From: Stenotrophomonas maltophilia D457
GTDB lineage: Bacteria; Pseudomonadota; Gammaproteobacteria; Xanthomonadales; Xanthomonadaceae
NCBI RefSeq assembly: GCF_000284595.1
Contig: NC_017671.1
Location: 963,001-1,027,000, forward strand
Direction: 5' to 3'
Length of the DNA: 64,000 bases
Both the position numbers and the translations under genes were made by a program. The notes under the pieces were generated by a model. It worked only from the letters and a program-made list of their open reading frames with translations, was not told the DNA's origin and searched no databases. Positions 1-8,562 of the stretch are shown here, in pieces. Every line of letters begins with the position of its first letter. The stretch's first letter is position 1.

Positions 1-1260
1 CACGCTGCGGCGATGGCTGCGCACCAGCGCGGCCAGCATCTGTTGTTCCTGGCGGGAGAAGCCGGCGATGTCCGAGTGCTCCAGCACGTAGCTGCCATGC
101 ACGTGGTAGCCGCTGTGGGCAATCATCAGGCCCAGTTCGTGCAGGCGTGCGGCCCAGCCGAGCATGCGCGCATCATCGGCATCGAGCTTCCAGCGTTCCT
201 GCACCTGCTCCAGCAGTGACAGAGCGGTGTCCTGCACGCGGTCGGCCTGTACCGTATCGATACCGTAGCGCTGGCTGAGCGCGGCCACCGATTCATCGCG
301 CAGGTCGTTCTCGCCGGCACGGCCGACGATGTCGTAGAGGATGCCCTCGCGCATCGCGGCCTTGCTGACCAGCAGCTTCTGCAGGCCAAGTGCCTGGAAC
401 GCCGCTTCCAGCACCAGGATGCCGCCGGCGATGATCGGGCGGCGGTCGCTGGACAGGCCCGGCAACTGGATGTCGTCGATCTTCTTGGCCTTCAGCAGCT
501 CATCGCGCAGTTGCGGCAGGGCCTCGGCGGTGATCGCGCCCTTGCTCAGCTTCATCGTCGCGCAGATCTCGCTGATCGCCTTGTGCGTGCCCGAAGAACC
601 CAGCGCCTCCTGCCAGCCCAGCGCGCGGTACTTGCTGGCGAAGGGCTGGAACTCGCGGCCGATCTCGGCCAGCGCGTCCTTCCAGCGCTTCTTGCTGAGC
701 TTGCCGCCGGGGAAGAAGCGCCGGGTGCTGGCGATGCAACCGGCCTGCAGGCTTTCGCGCTCCAGGGTCTGCATGCCCATGCCGATGATGAATTCAGTGG
801 AGCCGCCACCGATGTCGATCACCAGCCGGCGCTGGCCGGGCTTGGGGGGTTGCGCGTGGGCCACGCCCAGGTAGATCAGGCGGGCTTCTTCGCGGCCGCT
901 GACCACTTCGATGGCGTGTCCCAGTGCAGTTTCGGCCGGGACCAGGAACGACTGGGGAGAACGCAGCTGGCGCACCGTGTTGGTGGCCAGCGCGCGCACC
1001 CGATGCGGCGGCACATTGCGGATGCGCTGGCCGAAACGGGCCAGGCATTCCAGCGCGCGCTGCCGTGCGGCGGAAGACAGTCCGCCTTTGCCATCCAGCC
1101 CGTCGGCCATGCGCACCGTCTCGCGCAGGCGGTCGATCACCCGCAGCTGGCCGAGCGTGTAGCGCGCGATGACCATGTGGAAACTGTTGGAGCCAAGGTC
1201 GATGGCGGCCAGCAGGTCGCCATCCTGCAATGCGGGCGGAGTCGTGGAGGTATGCGGCAT
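1..1260 (-). CDS. ppx: Exopolyphosphatase (Ppx/GppA family), C-terminus cut by window edge
   Basis: Hydrolyses terminal phosphates from inorganic polyphosphate in the cytoplasm, opposing the Ppk1 encoded just upstream. The 420 codons present begin at an ATG (1258-1260), and the frame stays open to base 1. The family is about 500 residues, so roughly the last 80 are missing. The ASKHA phosphate-binding motifs are visible: DLGSNSFH at residues 21-28 and DIGGGSTEF at 149-157, with the acidic SGREEAR segment around 121-127. Family assignment is firm. Ppx and GppA share these motifs, and the ppk neighbour argues for Ppx. Confidence 0.95.
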   Translation of the reverse strand, partial: MPHTSTTPPALQDGDLLAAIDLGSNSFHMVIARYTLGQLRVIDRLRETVRMADGLDGKGGLSSAARQRALECLARFGQRIRNVPPHRVRALATNTVRQLRSPQSFLVPAETALGHAIEVVSGREEARLIYLGVAHAQPPKPGQRRLVIDIGGGSTEFIIGMGMQTLERESLQAGCIASTRRFFPGGKLSKKRWKDALAEIGREFQPFASKYRALGWQEALGSSGTHKAISEICATMKLSKGAITAEALPQLRDELLKAKKIDDIQLPGLSSDRRPIIAGGILVLEAAFQALGLQKLLVSKAAMREGILYDIVGRAGENDLRDESVAALSQRYGIDTVQADRVQDTALSLLEQVQERWKLDADDARMLGWAARLHELGLMIAHSGYHVHGSYVLEHSDIAGFSRQEQQMLAALVRSHRRSV

Positions 1261-1343
1261 GGGCGAATGTTAGCCGAAGCGGCGGTGTGCTCGTCACCGC
1301 GCGGCCTTCACATTCTGGAAGGAGGCGTGCAGCAGGATTGCAA

Positions 1344-1383
1344 GGGGTCAGATCCCTTTCCCGCAGGAAAGGGATCTGACCCC
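1344..1383. repeat. 18-bp perfect inverted repeat between ppk and ppx
   Basis: ggggtcagatccctttcc (1344-1361) and its exact reverse complement (1366-1383) are separated by cgca. It lies in the 175-bp gap between the ppk stop and the ppx start. There is no T-run on either side, so it resembles a dispersed palindromic element or an mRNA-processing hairpin more than a simple terminator. Confidence 0.8.
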
Positions 1384-1435
1384 GGGCGACCGCTGATCGA
1401 ATCCCGACCAGCGGTCGGGATCCACCGGGGCAGGA

Positions 1436-3523
1436 CTACAGCCCCTGCATCAATGCCATCTGCGCAGAATGCGGGGCTTCGTCGTGCGCCGGCGCACGCT
1501 TGTGGTAGACGCCGTCGGCGTCCAGTTCCCAGGCGTTGAGGTTGTCGTCCAGGTAGTTCTGCAGGACCTCGCGGTACACCCGCTTGGCCAGTTCCGGATC
1601 GAGGATCGGGAAGCAGGTCTCGACCCGGCGCAGCAGGTTGCGTTCCAGCCAGTCGGCGCTGGCGCAGTACATCTCCGGCGCGCCGTCGTTGCCGAACCAG
1701 TAGACGCGGCTGTGCTCCAGGAAGCGGCCGACGATCGAGCGCACGCGGATGTTGTCCGAGACACCCGGAACGCCCGGACGCAGGGTGCAGGCGCCACGGA
1801 TGATCAGGTCGATCTGCACGCCGGCCTGCGACGCGGCGTACAGCGCGCGCACTACCTGCGGTTCGTTCAACGCGTTCATCTTGGCGATGATCCGCGCTGG
1901 GCGGCCGGCGGCGGCGATGCGCGTCTCGCGCTCGATACGGCCGAGGATGCCGGTGTGCAGGGTGAAGGGCGACTGCAGCAGGCGCTTGAGCTTCATCTTC
2001 GAGGCCAGCCCGGACAGCTGCTGGAACAACAGGTGCACGTCATTGCCGATGTCCGGATCGGCGGTGATCAGGCTGATGTCGGTGTACGCGCGGGCAGTGC
2101 CGCTGTGGTAGTTGCCGGTGCCCAGGTGCACGTAGCGGCGCAGCTTGCGGCCTTCGCGGCGCACGATCAGCAGCATCTTGGCGTGGGTCTTGTAGCCGAC
2201 CACGCCGTACACCACCTGCACCCCGGCCTCCTGCAGGCGATCGGCCAGGCCCAGGTTGGCCTCTTCGTCGAAGCGCGCACGCAGTTCGACCACTACAGTC
2301 ACGTCCTTGCCGTTGCGCGCGGCCTGGATCAGTGCGTCGACGATCAGCGAATCCTTGCCGGTGCGGTACAGCGTCTGCTTGATCGCCAGCACGTTGGGAT
2401 CGATCGCCGCCTGCCGGATCAGGTCCAGCACCGCGGTGAAGGCATCGAACGGGTGGTGCAGCAGCAGGTCCTGGCGCGCCGTGGTCTCGAAGATGCCGTC
2501 GCTGTCGCGCAGCGTGCGCGGGGTCATCGGCGGGTACTTCAGGTCTGGCTGCGCGATCAGGTCGTACAGCTGGATGATGCGGTTGAGGTTGACCGGGCCG
2601 TCGATGCGGTACACCGCGTTCTCGGTCAGGCCGAAATTCTGCAGCAGCGTGCGCACGATCTCGCGCGGCATGTCGTGGGCGATCTCCAGGCGCACCGCCG
2701 GCCGGTAGCCGCGGTCGACCAGTTCGTCGCGCAGCGCCAGCGCCAGGTTCTCCACTTCCTCCTCGTCCACCACCAGCTCGGAGTTGCGGGTGACACGGAA
2801 CTGGTAGGCACCCTGGACTTCCATGCCCGGGAACAGCTCATCGACGAAGGTCGACAGCACCGAGGACAGGAACACGAAGTTCTGCGATCCGCCGAGCTTC
2901 TCCGGCAGCTGGATGATGCGCGGCAGCGAGCGCGGCGCACGCACGATCGCCAGGTGGCCGGCGCGGCCGAACGCATCGGTGCCCTTCAGCACCACCACGA
3001 TGTTCAGCGACTTGTTGAGGATCTTCGGGAACGGGTGCACCGGGTCCAGGCCCAGCGGCGACAGCACCGGCATGATCTCGTTGCGGAAGTAGGCGCGCAG
3101 CCAGCGCCTCTGGCGGTCGGTCCAGGAATGGCGACCGAGCACGCCGATGCCGGCCTCCATCAGCGCCGGGCGCAGCGTCTCGTTCCAGCAGCGGTACTGC
3201 TGGTCCACCAGCTCCGCAGCGCGGTCATGGATGGCGTTGAGGATGGCCTGCGGGCTCATGCCGTCCGGCGCCGGCGGCAGGCCGAATTCCTGCGCGTGGC
3301 GCACGGCGGCGGCACGGATCTCGAAGAACTCGTCGAGGTTGGTGCAGGAAATGCACATGAAGCGCAGGCGCTCCAGCAGCGGCACCTGCGGGTCCATGGC
3401 CTGCGCCAGCACGCGGAAGTTGAAATCCAGCTGCGACAGCTCGCGGTTGATGTACAGCGACGGGTCGCGCAACGGATCGTTGTCCGGGCTCACGGGGAGG
3501 GGGAGGGATCCGAGGCTGCTCAT
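1436..3523 (-). CDS. ppk1: Polyphosphate kinase 1
   Basis: Reversibly transfers the gamma phosphate of ATP onto polyphosphate chains. The 695-residue length is normal for PPK1. An N-terminal domain is followed by two phospholipase-D-like catalytic domains. The autophosphorylation histidine is in YKTHAKML (H447-x-K449), and the second conserved histidine is in FLEHSRVYWF (H604). The ATG start sits 4 nt after the phoR stop, so translation is probably coupled to phoR. This places polyphosphate synthesis directly under the Pho two-component operon. Confidence 0.97.
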   Translation of the reverse strand: MSSLGSLPLPVSPDNDPLRDPSLYINRELSQLDFNFRVLAQAMDPQVPLLERLRFMCISCTNLDEFFEIRAAAVRHAQEFGLPPAPDGMSPQAILNAIHDRAAELVDQQYRCWNETLRPALMEAGIGVLGRHSWTDRQRRWLRAYFRNEIMPVLSPLGLDPVHPFPKILNKSLNIVVVLKGTDAFGRAGHLAIVRAPRSLPRIIQLPEKLGGSQNFVFLSSVLSTFVDELFPGMEVQGAYQFRVTRNSELVVDEEEVENLALALRDELVDRGYRPAVRLEIAHDMPREIVRTLLQNFGLTENAVYRIDGPVNLNRIIQLYDLIAQPDLKYPPMTPRTLRDSDGIFETTARQDLLLHHPFDAFTAVLDLIRQAAIDPNVLAIKQTLYRTGKDSLIVDALIQAARNGKDVTVVVELRARFDEEANLGLADRLQEAGVQVVYGVVGYKTHAKMLLIVRREGRKLRRYVHLGTGNYHSGTARAYTDISLITADPDIGNDVHLLFQQLSGLASKMKLKRLLQSPFTLHTGILGRIERETRIAAAGRPARIIAKMNALNEPQVVRALYAASQAGVQIDLIIRGACTLRPGVPGVSDNIRVRSIVGRFLEHSRVYWFGNDGAPEMYCASADWLERNLLRRVETCFPILDPELAKRVYREVLQNYLDDNLNAWELDADGVYHKRAPAHDEAPHSAQMALMQGL

Positions 3524-3527
3524 GGCG

Positions 3528-4859
3528 TCATTCTTCGATGGAGGTCAAGGGGGCGGACTCGCGCGGGCGCACGTGGTCGGCATCGAAATGGCAGGAGAAC
3601 ACCGAGCCCTTGCCGACTTCGCTTTCAATCTCCAGCCGTGCGTGGTGCAGGCCGAGGATGTGCTTGACGATGGACAGGCCCAGCCCGGTGCCGCCGCTCT
3701 CGCGCGAGCGGCTGCTGGACACACGGTAGAAACGTTCGGTCAGGCGCGGCAGGTGGGTGGCGGGAATGCCGTAGCCGGAATCGCGCACCGCCAGCACGGC
3801 GCCGTCGCCTTCGCGGCGGAACTCCACCGCAATGCGGCCCCCGGCCGGGGTATAGCGCACCGCGTTGGTGACCAGGTTGGAGAAGGCACTGTGCAGTTCC
3901 TTGGTCGAACCCTGCAGGTCGACACCGGCCAGATCATCGATGCTGATCTGGTGGCGGCCCTGGCTGTGCGCCTCGGCCTCGCGGCGCAGGGTCGCCAGCA
4001 TCGGCTGCATGGCCACGGTCTCTTCCTCGCTGTGCTCCTGCGATTCCAGCCGCGACAGGGTCAGCAAGTCTTCCACCAGCTGGGCCATGCGCTGGCTCTG
4101 CTTGCGCATTTCTTCCAGCATCGGGCCGGTGCCGGGGAAGTCCTCCGGATCCATCATGTCCAGGTAGCCGTGGACCACGGTGAGCGGCGTGCGCAGCTCG
4201 TGTGAAACATTGGCCACGAAGTCGCGGCGCACCTGTTCCAGGCGCAGCAGCTTGCTGACGTCGCGGGCGATCAGCAGCCAGTAATCCGACGAATAGGGAA
4301 TCAGGCGCAGGTTCAGGCGGATCGCCGGATCGACCGGCGAGGGCACGTCCAGGATCGGTTCGGCATTGCGGCCACCGGCCAGCCAGTGGGCCAGCGGCAT
4401 CGGCTGCAGGCGTTCGACCAGGGCCTCGCCAAGGTCGCCGGGATGGTGCAGGCCGAGCAGGGCGGTGGCCGCTTCGTTGAACCACTGCACGCGCTGGCTG
4501 TTGCGGTCCAGCACCACCACCGCGTCGGGCAATGCGGCGGCGGCGGCGCGGTAGCTGCGCAGCATGTCCAGCAGGCGGCGCTTGCGCACGCGCATTTCCA
4601 CCTGGTTGCGATACAGCAGGCGGTCCAGTTCGTTCCAGACGCCGGTGCCTTCTTCGGCGGTGTCCCAGCGCTGGCGCGCGGTCAGCCGCCGCAGCACGCT
4701 GCGCAGTCGCCAGTAATGCCAGGCCAGGGTAGCCAGCGCGCCCAGTGCGATGCACAACCACAGATGGCCCGTGAACCACCCCACCAGTCCGGCGAACAGC
4801 AGTACCGCGGCAACGGTGGCCAGGGTCTTCAACCAGGCAGAGCGGATGTGGCGGGGCAT
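3528..4859 (-). CDS. phoR: Phosphate regulon sensor histidine kinase PhoR
   Basis: Inner-membrane sensor kinase of the phosphate-starvation response that phosphorylates PhoB. From the chosen ATG (4857-4859) the protein is 443 aa. It has two hydrophobic segments (about residues 10-45), a cytoplasmic PAS-like domain (about 95-200), a HisKA box HELRTPLTVV with the phospho-acceptor near residue 220, and an HATPase domain ending with GTGLGLSIV. An in-frame ATG at 4904 would add 15 polar residues. I prefer 4859 because it puts the first membrane helix close to the N-terminus. It sits between phoB and ppk1. Confidence 0.93.
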   Translation of the reverse strand: MPRHIRSAWLKTLATVAAVLLFAGLVGWFTGHLWLCIALGALATLAWHYWRLRSVLRRLTARQRWDTAEEGTGVWNELDRLLYRNQVEMRVRKRRLLDMLRSYRAAAAALPDAVVVLDRNSQRVQWFNEAATALLGLHHPGDLGEALVERLQPMPLAHWLAGGRNAEPILDVPSPVDPAIRLNLRLIPYSSDYWLLIARDVSKLLRLEQVRRDFVANVSHELRTPLTVVHGYLDMMDPEDFPGTGPMLEEMRKQSQRMAQLVEDLLTLSRLESQEHSEEETVAMQPMLATLRREAEAHSQGRHQISIDDLAGVDLQGSTKELHSAFSNLVTNAVRYTPAGGRIAVEFRREGDGAVLAVRDSGYGIPATHLPRLTERFYRVSSSRSRESGGTGLGLSIVKHILGLHHARLEIESEVGKGSVFSCHFDADHVRPRESAPLTSIEE

Positions 4860-4919
4860 TGCGGTCTCGTCGTTGAGGTGCGGCGGTTCACTGGAGTGAA
4901 CCAAGGGTTATAGCAGAGT

Positions 4920-4956
4920 TGCCGGCACCGGCACCCGCAGGTGCGCGGTGCCGGCA
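4920..4956. repeat. GC-rich hairpin between phoB and phoR (SMAG-like)
   Basis: tgccggcaccg (4920-4930) pairs with cggtgccggca (4946-4956). A nested gcacc/ggtgc stem lies inside. The composition (gccggcac core) matches the dispersed palindromes elsewhere in this chromosome. It could attenuate read-through from phoB into phoR. Confidence 0.6.
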
Positions 4957-4965
4957 CGACGAGAC

Positions 4966-5655
4966 TCAGGTGGCAGTGGAGAACCGGTAGCCGGCGCCGC
5001 GCACGGTCTGCACCATGTTCTCGGCGTTGAACGGTTCCAGCGTCTTGCGCAGGCGGCGGATATGCACGTCGATGGTGCGCTCCTCCACGTACACGCTGCC
5101 ACCCCATACATGGTCCAGCAGCTGCGCGCGGGTGTAGACGCGCTCCGGATGGGTCATGAAGAAGTGCAGCAGGCGGTATTCGGTCGGGCCGATCGGCACC
5201 GGCTGGTCGTTGGCGAACACGCGATGGGCGGCGCCGTCGATGCGGATCGGGCCGACTGCCACGCTGCCGTCCTCGTCGTCCTCGCGGGCACGGCGCATCA
5301 CCGCACGGATGCGCGCCAGCAGTTCGCGCGCCGAGAACGGCTTGACCACGTAGTCGTCGACGCCGGCTTCCAGGCCACCGACGCGGTCGTTCTCCTCGCC
5401 GCGGGCGGTCAGCATGATGATCGGCACTTCGCGGGTCAGCGTTTCCTTGCGCCAGCGACGGGCCAGGTCCAGGCCGCTGGTGCCGGGCAGCATCCAGTCC
5501 AGCAGGATCAGGTCCGGAACGCGGTCGGCGATCGCGGTCTGGGCCTCCCGGGCATCGCCGGCGTGGACCGGTTCGTAATCGCCCTTGCGAAGGGCGAAGG
5601 CGACCATTTCACGGATCGCGGGCTCGTCATCGACGATCAGGATGCGTTTCTGCAC
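4966..5655 (-). CDS. phoB: Phosphate regulon response regulator PhoB
   Basis: DNA-binding response regulator activated by PhoR under phosphate limitation. It is 229 aa, with a receiver domain (acidic pair D9-D10, phospho-acceptor D53 in LLDWMLPG, K105 in VVKPF) and an OmpR-type winged helix in the C-terminal half (VYVEERTIDVHIRRLRKTL, then GAGYRF). The start codon is GTG (5653-5655), giving MQKRILIVDDE. It is first of the phoB-phoR-ppk1-ppx series, and a Pho-box-like site lies 53 nt upstream, consistent with autoregulation. Confidence 0.96.
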   Translation of the reverse strand: MQKRILIVDDEPAIREMVAFALRKGDYEPVHAGDAREAQTAIADRVPDLILLDWMLPGTSGLDLARRWRKETLTREVPIIMLTARGEENDRVGGLEAGVDDYVVKPFSARELLARIRAVMRRAREDDEDGSVAVGPIRIDGAAHRVFANDQPVPIGPTEYRLLHFFMTHPERVYTRAQLLDHVWGGSVYVEERTIDVHIRRLRKTLEPFNAENMVQTVRGAGYRFSTAT

Positions 5656-5707
5656 GAGGACACCGTAGGGCTCGGTTACTGGAGTGGTGCCAGTAGACTA
5701 CGGTTTG

Positions 5708-5725
5708 ATGACATGTTTGTGACTG
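5708..5725 (-). promoter_or_regulatory. Putative Pho box upstream of phoB
   Basis: Read on the minus strand the site is cagtcacaaacatgtcat. It matches the Pho box CTGTCAT-N4-CTGTCAT at 5/7 and 6/7 positions of the two half-sites. It lies 53 nt upstream of the phoB GTG, where an activator site would sit. Only this single site was seen. Confidence 0.5.
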
Positions 5726-5771
5726 CCCGGCCGGAACCGGCCTGGATTGCCATCGGCCGGTCATGCAGCGC

Positions 5772-7418
5772 TCAGCGCCGGTCCAGGTCCGGGTCCTGCA
5801 CGCCCTGGCGGCGCAGCTCCAGCACGGTCGGGGTGATCGCTTCGATGCGGGCATCGACCCGCGCGCGGCCAATGTAATCCAGCGCCGGGTTGCGCTTGAG
5901 CGCCTGCAGCTGCAGCAGCGCCTGTTCCGGCCGACCGCTGAGGAAGGCGGCCTCGGCATAGGCCTCGCTGGCACGCACGCTGTCGCCGGCCAGCTCGCTG
6001 GCGCGGGCAAAGCGCTGCTGGAAGACCGGATCGTTACCGCTTTGCGACAACAGGGGGCGCAGCATCGCCTGCGCGCGCTGGCCGGCCTCGCGGTTGCCCT
6101 GTTCGTTCAGGATCTCGGCATAGGTCAGTGCCACCGGGCGGCTGTTGGGGTGTTCGCGCAGCAGCTGCTCGAAGCGGCTGTTGGCCTGGGCCGCCTGGCC
6201 TGCCCGCGATTCCGCTTCGCCCAGGCCCAGCGCCAGCCACAGGTTGCCGGGATGGGTCTGGAGCAGGCCGGCCAGGGTCTGCCGGGCCTGGCCGGCGCCG
6301 GCACGGCCACCGCGCATGACCGCCAGCGCCTGGCCATAGCGCTGCGCATCGTTGAGACCGTCCTTCTGCCGCTTGGCCAGGTCGGCATACTCGCGTTCCA
6401 GCTCGGGGGTGGAATCCGCGCTGAGCACGCGCAGGCGCTCACGTGCCCAGTCGAAGTCGCCGCTGGCGCCACGGTTGAGCTGGCCGATCGGGAGGCGCAG
6501 CACACTGCTGGGCAGCAGCGGGTTGTTGCCGCGCAGCAGCGGCTCGCCCAGGCTGGGATCGGCCGGGTCCACCCGCTCCTTGCGCTCGCCGGTGGGGGTG
6601 CTGGTGGTCAGCAGCACCGTATCCTTCTTCATCTGCTCGGCGCGGGCCTTGGCTTCGCTGATGCGGGTGATGTTGACCGGGTGGGTGCGCAGGAACTCGG
6701 GCACGCTGTAGCCCCCTTCGTTGCCACGCATGGCCGCCGACATCCGTTCGAAGAAGCCGGCCATGGCATCCACGTCGTAGCCGCTGCGTGACAGGGTGCG
6801 GATGCCGAGGCGGTCGGCCTCGGACTCGTTGGAGCGGGTGTAGTTGATCTGCCGTTGCTGCATCAGGCCCATGCCCGAGCTGATCGCGGCCATCGTCGCG
6901 TTGCCGGACGACGTGCTGTTGCTGGCCTGGGCGGCCACCACCGCTGCCAGCATGCCCAGCAGGATCGGGATCTGGTCACGCTGGGCGCGCTCGACGCCGC
7001 GCAGCACATGCTGCTGGGTGACGTGGGCGATTTCGTGGGACAGCACCGCAGCGACCTCGTCCTCGCGCTCGGCGGTCAGCACCAGGCCGGCATTGACCCC
7101 GATGTAGCCGCCCAGCGTGGCGAACGCGTTGATCTGGCGGTCGTTCATCACGAAGAAGGTGTACGGCTGCCGCGGCTGGTCACTGTTGGAGCCGAGCCGG
7201 GTGCCCATGGTCTGCAGCCAGTCGTTGACCAGCGGATCTTCCAGCAGGTAGCCGTAGTTGCGCAGCTCGCGCAGCATCATCGCGCCGTACTCGGCCTGGC
7301 GGGCCGGGGTCAGCAGCTCGCCGGCCGAGGAGCCGATGTCGGGCAGCTTCTCCTGGGCCTGGGCCAGCGGCATGGCCAGGGCCAGGGTGACGGCGGTAGT
7401 CAGCAGCAGGGCTCGCAA
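5772..7418 (-). CDS. bepA: Periplasmic M48 zinc metalloprotease with TPR tail (BepA/YfgC-like)
   Basis: Predicted periplasmic quality-control protease/chaperone for outer-membrane assembly. The zinc site HEIAH is at residues 128-132 from the chosen start, with the third ligand in SNESEADRLG. The C-terminal half is helical with TPR-like segments, as in BepA. I take the TTG at 7416-7418 as start: it has a gagga element 8 nt upstream and gives a clean signal peptide (RALLLTTAVTLALAMPLAQAQ). The upstream ATG at 7472 would add an 18-residue proline/arginine-rich stretch that is poor for export. It is transcribed towards phoB with no overlap. Confidence 0.85.
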   Translation of the reverse strand: MRALLLTTAVTLALAMPLAQAQEKLPDIGSSAGELLTPARQAEYGAMMLRELRNYGYLLEDPLVNDWLQTMGTRLGSNSDQPRQPYTFFVMNDRQINAFATLGGYIGVNAGLVLTAEREDEVAAVLSHEIAHVTQQHVLRGVERAQRDQIPILLGMLAAVVAAQASNSTSSGNATMAAISSGMGLMQQRQINYTRSNESEADRLGIRTLSRSGYDVDAMAGFFERMSAAMRGNEGGYSVPEFLRTHPVNITRISEAKARAEQMKKDTVLLTTSTPTGERKERVDPADPSLGEPLLRGNNPLLPSSVLRLPIGQLNRGASGDFDWARERLRVLSADSTPELEREYADLAKRQKDGLNDAQRYGQALAVMRGGRAGAGQARQTLAGLLQTHPGNLWLALGLGEAESRAGQAAQANSRFEQLLREHPNSRPVALTYAEILNEQGNREAGQRAQAMLRPLLSQSGNDPVFQQRFARASELAGDSVRASEAYAEAAFLSGRPEQALLQLQALKRNPALDYIGRARVDARIEAITPTVLELRRQGVQDPDLDRR

Positions 7419-7560
7419 GCAGGAGTTCCTCGGGCGGGGCGCGCCAAGCGTGGCAGGGCGGGGGGCAACCATTCGTTAATCCACAGTGTTGCGGCCGTGG
7501 CGTGGAAATTCCAGCGCACCGGTACCATATGTAGACCGTCGATCCATCGTGGAGTTTCCC

Positions 7561-7851
7561 GTGACAGCCCAGACCGCCGGCGGTGCCCCCGCCATCACCA
7601 TCTATTCCACCGCCGTCTGCCCGTACTGCGTGGCCGCCAAGAACTTCCTGAAGAGCAAGGGCCAGCAGTGGACCGAGGTCCGCATCGACCTGGACCCGGC
7701 CGAGCGCGAGAAGATGATGGCGCTGACCCGCCGCACCAGCGTGCCGCAGATCTTCGTCGGCGACGTCCATGTCGGCGGCTACGACGACATGATGGCCCTG
7801 CACCGTGAAGGCAAGCTCGAGCCGCTGCTGGCCGGGCAGGGCCAGGCATGA
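7561..7851 (+). CDS. grxC: Glutaredoxin 3 (GrxC-type)
   Basis: Small dithiol glutaredoxin that reduces disulfides with glutathione. It is 96 aa with the classic CPYC active site (C20-C23), a TSVPQIF cis-proline loop and a GGYDDM glutathione-binding loop. I chose the GTG at 7561, which has a gtggag element upstream. The longer frame from 7486 would add 25 residues with no family counterpart. Its last four bases (ATGA) overlap the start of the next gene, so the two are translationally coupled. Confidence 0.92.
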   Translation: MTAQTAGGAPAITIYSTAVCPYCVAAKNFLKSKGQQWTEVRIDLDPAEREKMMALTRRTSVPQIFVGDVHVGGYDDMMALHREGKLEPLLAGQGQA

Positions 7852-8240
7852 GCGCGGCCGACGACGGCAGCAAGGACCGCATCGCCGAGTTCACCGAGTT
7901 CCGCAAGCGCATGAACGAGCGGATCCTGGGTGAGCCGAACCAGGTGGTGCGCCGCTTCTTCGCGCTGGACACGCAGACCTACCAGGCCGGCGCGCTGGAC
8001 GTGAAGACCAAGGAGCTGCTGGGCCTGGTGGCCTCGATGGTGCTGCGCTGCGACGACTGCATCAGCTATCACGTGGCCCAGTGCAAGGACGCCGGCGTGA
8101 CCCGCGAGGAGTTCTTCGAGACCTTCTCGGTCGGCCTGGTGGTGGGCGGATCGATCGTGATCCCGCACCTGCGCCGCGCGGTCGACTTCCTCGACCAGCT
8201 TGAAGGTGGCGCCGCCGCCCCGGCAGCGCACGAGCACTGA
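7848..8240 (+). CDS. Carboxymuconolactone decarboxylase-family (AhpD-like) protein
   Basis: 130 aa, cytoplasmic. It carries the AhpD-type redox motif C68-D-D-C71 followed by H75, with helical packing typical of the CMD fold. Members with CxxC plus His are peroxidase or disulfide-reductase accessory proteins rather than true decarboxylases. Coupling to glutaredoxin by an ATGA overlap supports a thiol-redox job. The exact substrate cannot be told from the sequence. Confidence 0.85.
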   Translation: MSAADDGSKDRIAEFTEFRKRMNERILGEPNQVVRRFFALDTQTYQAGALDVKTKELLGLVASMVLRCDDCISYHVAQCKDAGVTREEFFETFSVGLVVGGSIVIPHLRRAVDFLDQLEGGAAAPAAHEH

Positions 8241-8245
8241 GGGGC

Positions 8246-8314
8246 GTGCCGGCCGCTGGCCGGTATTCCCTGAATCCGGCATGGCCGGGGTTGCCGGCCA
8301 GCGGCCGGCACTAC
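8246..8314. repeat. SMAG-like inverted repeat pair
   Basis: gtgccggccgctggccgg (8246-8263) is exactly inverted at 8294-8311 and ends in the ctac/GTAG tag. This is the form of the dispersed S. maltophilia palindromes. It follows the AhpD-like gene and may act as its transcript end. A second strong hairpin, gcccccttg/caagggggc with loop ttgtt, lies at 8356-8378. The rest of the 8241-8562 gap holds only the promoter of the next gene. Confidence 0.75.
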
Positions 8315-8453
8315 CGCACCCGCGAGGGGCCTTCCCACGATCCAACAGCCCAGGAGCCCCCTTGTTGTTCAAGGGGGCGCGCCGACAGGCGCGGGGATAA
8401 GGCGGAATGCGCGGGCAATTCTGCCTGGGCCGGGCACTGGGACCATGGTCTAT

Positions 8454-8483
8454 TTGGGACCTCGGCCCCGGCTCAGGCATAAT
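8454..8483 (+). promoter_or_regulatory. Sigma70-type promoter for isocitrate dehydrogenase
   Basis: TTGGGA (8454-8459), an 18-nt spacer and CATAAT (8478-8483). Predicted transcription start is near 8490, about 70 nt before the ATG at 8563. Confidence 0.45.
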
Positions 8484-8562
8484 TGCCGGTGAAACTTCCT
8501 TTGCGCCGGCGTTTCCGGGCACGTCCGGACGGCGTTTTTCCCCCTGTTCGGAACATCGATCA

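Noticed and set aside
1469..3667. 732-codon open frame on the plus strand opposite ppk1
   Set aside because: Antisense shadow created by high GC and codon bias; composition (H, Q, R, V rich) and lack of motifs mark it as non-coding, while ppk1 is unmistakable.
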